Shown: one piece after another, positions 60,462 through 64,000 of the stretch | Numbering within the stretch: position 1 is the stretch's first letter | How the letters are laid out: every line of letters begins with the position of its first letter | The notes under the pieces: model-generated | The model's input: the letters and a program-made list of their open reading frames with translations, nothing else | Database searches by the model: none | Told to the model about the DNA's origin: nothing | From: Carboxylicivirga longa | GTDB lineage: Bacteria > Bacteroidota > Bacteroidia > Bacteroidales > Marinilabiliaceae | Reading direction: 5' to 3' | NCBI RefSeq assembly: GCF_050589825.1 | Contig: NZ_JBNGOZ010000005.1 | Span: 186,001 to 250,000 of the forward strand | Length of the DNA stretch: 64,000 nucleotides | Program-made: the position numbers and the translations under genes

Positions 60462-60603
60462 AATTGTGGAATTTGAATTTGCTTAAAGATAAAAAGAATG
60501 TGACTGATTGGTTGGATATTGATCAGTATTTGTGCTGTGGTATATGTGCAAGGCACTGTTGTACAGTTTTTCAAAGGCCTTCCTTTTGCTTCGTTAAAAA
60601 TGC

Positions 60604-60611
60604 TAGTTTTG
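60604..60611 (+). promoter_or_regulatory. -7 promoter box of the EamA transporter gene
   Basis: TAGTTTTG, exact TAnnTTTG, 15 bases before the ATG. A TTTTG lies 15 bases upstream, closer than the ideal 19-21. The leader would be about 10 nt. Confidence 0.45.
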
Positions 60612-60626
60612 TAAAAAAATATTAAA

Positions 60627-61502
60627 ATGCCTTGGGAAAAAAGATGGTTTCAGTTCGCCGTGCTGCTATTACTGGGTTTGGTTTGGGGGAGTTCGTTTAT
60701 CCTAATGAAGATCGGTCTGAAAAGTTTTACCAATATACAAGTGGCTACGCTGCGCATGGGTTTCGCTTCTATGTTTTTGTTGCCCTGGGCCCTTCGATAC
60801 ATCCGGACTCTAAAGCGGCCTGACGTACTGCCGCTTATTATTGCCGGCTTTGTGGGTAATTTTATACCGGCCTTTCTCTTTACCACGGCTCAAACACGCA
60901 TCGATAGCTCGCTGGCAGGTATGCTTAACTCTTTAACACCCGTTTTCACTTTGCTGCTCAGTGTGTTGGTTTTTCGTATAAAAAGCCGGCTTAGCCAGTT
61001 TATTGGCATTGGTATGGGTTTGTTGGGTGCATTGGGCTTAATTGTATCGGGCGAGGATGTGGCGCTGAGTAACCTTAATGCTTATGCTTTTTTTGTGGTG
61101 GCTGCCACAATTTGCTATGCCGTTAATATTAACGTAGTGAAAGCCTATCTTACGCACCTCAGTGGAATACGGATTACCGCCCTGTCCTTCTTCTTTTTTG
61201 GTCCTTTGGCTGCCGTCATTTTTTTCAGCACCGATATTCAAGCTGCCACACTGAATGCCCATTGGCAGCTTCACCTGGGAGCCATGATTTTGCTCGGACT
61301 TGTGGGTACGGCAAGCGCCATGCTGCTGATGAATACGCTCATAAAATACAGCTCGCCGGTGTTTGCCTCCTCCGTAACCTATGTGATTCCAATCTTTGCC
61401 ATTATGTGGGGATTGTTAGATGGTGAGCAGGTTACCGCTTATCACCTACTGTTTATGGGTGTTGTGCTGTTCGGCGTGTACTTGATTAACCGGGGGAAGT
61501 AA
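60627..61502 (+). CDS. EamA/DMT-family transporter
   Basis: 291 aa, ten predicted helices as two EamA halves (about 8-140 and 150-290). The start is followed by LLLLGLVWGSSFILMKIGLKS, typical of RhaT/EamA proteins. The second half contains SFFFFGPLAAVIFF. It exports or imports small metabolites or drugs; the substrate cannot be told. It is a single-gene unit. About 240 bases of non-coding sequence follow before a terminator. Confidence 0.9.
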   Translation: MPWEKRWFQFAVLLLLGLVWGSSFILMKIGLKSFTNIQVATLRMGFASMFLLPWALRYIRTLKRPDVLPLIIAGFVGNFIPAFLFTTAQTRIDSSLAGMLNSLTPVFTLLLSVLVFRIKSRLSQFIGIGMGLLGALGLIVSGEDVALSNLNAYAFFVVAATICYAVNINVVKAYLTHLSGIRITALSFFFFGPLAAVIFFSTDIQAATLNAHWQLHLGAMILLGLVGTASAMLLMNTLIKYSSPVFASSVTYVIPIFAIMWGLLDGEQVTAYHLLFMGVVLFGVYLINRGK

Positions 61503-61615
61503 GGTGCAGACGGAGATTTCATGGCGTTTTCTTATTTCTAACATTATAAACTACTCTATACGCCTTAAGGGCGTCTGATATTGGCATTCTTTTTTTAGTA
61601 GCCAGATGAAAATAT

Positions 61616-61680
61616 TGTTGTTCTATGAAACGGCTCTCTATTACACAGCACTGGTAAAGAACTGTTCGGTCGGTACTTAA
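61616..61680 (-). repeat. REP/MITE-like ~60-bp palindrome, copy C
   Basis: On the minus strand it reads TTAAGTACCGACCGAACAGT, then TCTTTACCAGTGC, a variable centre, GAGAGCCGTTTCATAG and AACA. It shares TTAAGTAC, GAAC, TTCTTTA, AGTGC, GAGA, CCGTT and CATA with copy B at the same spacing, but its arms are more degraded. Confidence 0.65.
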
Positions 61681-61740
61681 TTAATAGTGTGCTTTTACAA
61701 CTACCTACTCGTCATGCGAATAATTATAAGTATCATAACA

Positions 61741-61785
61741 AAGCCCTGCCATAAGATTATCCGTCCTTAAGGCAGGGCTTTTTTT
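61741..61785 (+). terminator. Strong terminator downstream of EamA
   Basis: AAGCCCTGCC (61741-61750) and GGCAGGGCTT (61771-61780) form a perfect 10-bp stem with a 20-base loop and a run of T. It is 238 bases after the EamA stop, so it may end a separate small transcript. Confidence 0.85.
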
Positions 61786-62130
61786 GACTCAATACTATAT
61801 CGACAAATCGTGAGTTGAATTATTTAAGTCGGCATGACGAATACTTTATTTTTTGCGCCTTGCAAATCAGTCCCACTACTCATCTCTTCTAATACTTACT
61901 TGGCTGGAACGTTATTTAAAGTTTTGGTGAATTCCATTTAACCTTCAGGTAACATTCCGTGAGTTCTTTTGCAGCGATTAATAAATCGAATGGAAACATA
62001 AACCCAAAAACATGATGTTACAATGTGAAGAGAGTGATTGATGATGGAGTAAGCGTTTATTAAAACCAAAAGCAGGACATGCGCCAACATGTCCCACAAA
62101 AAAGATTAAAATTTAAAACACGACAAAATT

Positions 62131-64000
62131 ATGAAAAAAGAATATTTTTTCATTGAATACCGTAATTTCATGCCAGTATCGAAATGGTTAAAGATTACAA
62201 AATTAGCCACCTTGTTACTTTTCATGGGAACCTTACAAGGTTTTGCTCTCAATGGTTCAGACCAGACAGAAGAGGAGTTTAAAAAAGAACCAGGTGCGAA
62301 TGCATTAGCCTTGCATGAATCAATTGTGAATAGTGAAGACCAGGTTGGTAAGCTGCAGGATGTTCAGCTGCTTACCGGTAAGGTTATTGATGCTTCTGGT
62401 GAGCCGATTCCTGGCGTAACCGTTTCCTTAAAAGGCACAACAATCGGTACGGTCACCAATTTTGACGGGGAATTTACCCTTTCAACAGATCAAACGGGCG
62501 ACGTGCTGTTATTTTCTTTTATAGGTATGAAAACGGTTGAAGTGCAGATTGACAACCGCGAAGTCTATGAAGTGGTGATGCAGGACGAGACTGTTGGTCT
62601 TGAGGAGGTTGTAGCCATTGGTTACGGTAAGGCTAAGAAAGGCGAATTGTCAACGTCCATCGCCACGGTAGAAGGGGTTGAAAAAATGAGCAGCCGTGCC
62701 ATTAAGTCAACCGAAGATTTTCTGCAGGGCAATGTGGCCGGCGTAACAGTGGTGCAAGATGGTGGCGACCCCACGAGCACCCCCAATGTGGTGATTCGCG
62801 GAGTCGGTTCGGTAAACAACGAGTCGCCCCTGTGGGTGGTGGATGGCATGCCTTATTATGGTGGGCCTTTAAACCCGAACGACATCGAGAGCATGACCAT
62901 TTTAAAAGATGCGGCATCGGCTTCTATTTATGGTGCACAGGCTTCTTCTGGTGTTATAGTGGTCACCACAAAAAGTGGTAAAGAAGGTAAGCCAAAGGTG
63001 AATGTGGATCTTTACACGGGTGTGCAAACAGCCAATAAGCTGCCAACGCCCTTAACGGCTCAGGAGCAGAGCATGGCTTACAATATTGCCACCGATAACG
63101 CGGGACAAGGACGTTTGCCGGCGCACGACGCGGCTCAAAACCCATGGGGTGCTGTAAACCGTACCAACTGGGTGGATGCCATCTTTAGAAACGCCAGCGT
63201 GTATAATGCTAATATTTCGCTTAGCGGTGGTAATGATAAGGGACGTTATATGACCTCGTTTAATTACCAGGATCGGGAAGGTTTATTAGTTGGTACCAAT
63301 TCTAAGAAGTTTGGGTTTCGTATGAAGTCGGAGTATGACCTCAGTGATAAAATTACCGTGGGCGAAAATTTTTATCTGACGCATAACAACGCGGTGGGCG
63401 CAAATACCAGCTCCAGCTATTCGGGGGCCATTATTAATGCCATTTACATGCCTTCGGCGGCACCTGTTTATGATGAGGATGGTGCCTATCATGGGGTAGC
63501 CCCTGAAGGGTCGATCTTTGCAGGTGCCTATGGCGATGTTTATAACCCGGTGGCCTTATTAAAACGTCCCAATGTAAACAATCCAACTACTACCTATAAT
63601 GCCAATGCATATATCGATGCCGATATTGTTGAGGGCTTGAAGTTCCGTTCATCGTTTTCTTATGATATTGTGAGCGATGATTATAAAAAGTTTACGCCGA
63701 TGATTCCGGAATCCGGGCGGCGCACAGAAATGAATTATCTGGATCAAAGCTGGTCGGATCGTCATAAGTGGATTTGGGATAACCAATTGACCTACAATGT
63801 GGATTTTGGCAAGCACAAGCTGGACTTAACCGGTGTGTATTCATCTCAGAAAACCAATTACGAAGCTAACGACGTTCATTTGCAGGGATTCTCGCAGGAA
63901 GCCGATTGGTACCAGTATATGGAGAATGGTGAAGAGATGATTGAATGGGGTAGTGACGTTTACGAAGATGCTTTAACCTCGGCCATCGGACGGGTGCGCT
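62131..64000 (+). CDS. SusC/RagA-family TonB-dependent receptor, 3' end cut by window edge
   Basis: 623 codons are visible of about 1000. An extended signal peptide (LATLLLFMGTLQGFA near residues 31-45) is followed by a carboxypeptidase-D-like regulatory domain (about 83-160, starting GKVIDASGEPIPGVTVSLKG), then the plug with GLEEVVAIGYGKAKKGELS near 156-174 and WVVDGMPYYGG near 235-245, and the beginning of the barrel. These receptors import glycans or peptides with a SusD lipoprotein; susD is expected downstream beyond the window. The long leader has a hairpin at 62075-62094. Substrate unknown. No sigma/anti-sigma pair or hybrid sensor is seen upstream. Confidence 0.96.
   Translation, partial: MKKEYFFIEYRNFMPVSKWLKITKLATLLLFMGTLQGFALNGSDQTEEEFKKEPGANALALHESIVNSEDQVGKLQDVQLLTGKVIDASGEPIPGVTVSLKGTTIGTVTNFDGEFTLSTDQTGDVLLFSFIGMKTVEVQIDNREVYEVVMQDETVGLEEVVAIGYGKAKKGELSTSIATVEGVEKMSSRAIKSTEDFLQGNVAGVTVVQDGGDPTSTPNVVIRGVGSVNNESPLWVVDGMPYYGGPLNPNDIESMTILKDAASASIYGAQASSGVIVVTTKSGKEGKPKVNVDLYTGVQTANKLPTPLTAQEQSMAYNIATDNAGQGRLPAHDAAQNPWGAVNRTNWVDAIFRNASVYNANISLSGGNDKGRYMTSFNYQDREGLLVGTNSKKFGFRMKSEYDLSDKITVGENFYLTHNNAVGANTSSSYSGAIINAIYMPSAAPVYDEDGAYHGVAPEGSIFAGAYGDVYNPVALLKRPNVNNPTTTYNANAYIDADIVEGLKFRSSFSYDIVSDDYKKFTPMIPESGRRTEMNYLDQSWSDRHKWIWDNQLTYNVDFGKHKLDLTGVYSSQKTNYEANDVHLQGFSQEADWYQYMENGEEMIEWGSDVYEDALTSAIGRVR

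Larger units (their letters stand above)
61503..62130 (+). other. 627-bp non-coding region between EamA and susC
   Basis: Contains, in order: a small hairpin ACGCC/GGCGT (61560-61574), palindrome copy C (61616-61680), a strong terminator (61741-61785) and, in the susC leader, a hairpin GGACATG/CATGTCC (62075-62094) ending 36 bases before the ATG. No exact -7 box for susC was found. The 240 bases between the EamA stop and the terminator could be a long 3' untranslated region or hold a small RNA. Confidence 0.55.

Overview
The window looks like a chromosomal segment of a Bacteroidota bacterium, most likely of the order Marinilabiliales/Bacteroidales or a close relative. Three things support this. 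Exact copies of the Bacteroidota -7 promoter box TAnnTTTG sit in front of many genes. Shine-Dalgarno sequences are almost absent. The families are typical of the phylum: a SusC/RagA TonB-dependent receptor, DUF4199, a GldE-like CBS protein, the order coaX - OMP - TPR - lptC - CBS - SurA-like PPIase, and a TGS-domain nucleoside kinase. No rRNA operon, phage, complete transposon or CRISPR array was seen.

Layout: 1-4.7 kb holds a partial acetyltransferase-like gene, two tandem TrkH potassium-transporter genes and a YciO-like gene. 4.8-5.5 kb is a compact stable-RNA operon on the minus strand: promoter, SRP RNA, tRNA-Thr, Tyr, Thr, Gly, Tyr, terminator. 5.6-7.9 kb is a DUF4199 / lipid-linked glycosyltransferase / methyltransferase operon. 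8-13.8 kb carries housekeeping genes (NUDIX, miaA with a pRiA4b-ORF3-like partner, DUF302, cytochrome c lipoprotein, a small Omp85 barrel, cysK). 14-19.3 kb is a five-gene envelope module: LolA-like carrier, two FtsX permeases, an ATPase and a beta-barrel. 19.4-27 kb is the conserved coaX-to-PPIase envelope operon. 27-36.8 kb holds a REC-PAS protein, mfd, fbp, aspartate kinase, a lipoprotein, dihydroorotase and a polyprenol-phosphate mannosyltransferase. 36.9-38.8 kb is an S41 peptidase gene with integron-cassette-like ends. 38.8-50 kb holds a nucleoside kinase, a flavoprotein, a divergent dps/oxyR pair, two secreted proteins of unknown function, a DEAD-box helicase, a PF01637-type ATPase behind an unusual repeat cluster, and an SDR protein.

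50-58.3 kb is a complete phosphate-starvation locus: porin, pstS, pstC, pstA, pstB, phoU, an OmpR-type regulator and its histidine kinase. It is preceded by four 11-bp-spaced direct repeats placed as a Pho box ten bases upstream of an exact -7 element. 58-64 kb holds an S9 peptidase, an EamA transporter, a 627-bp non-coding stretch and the start of a SusC gene.

The least explained signals are: a ~60-bp imperfect palindrome present three times between genes; the TTACGTAA repeat cluster in front of the ATPase; the cassette-like ends of the S41 gene; the SRP RNA placed 4 nt from a tRNA; and the dedicated barrel in the Lol-like ABC operon.
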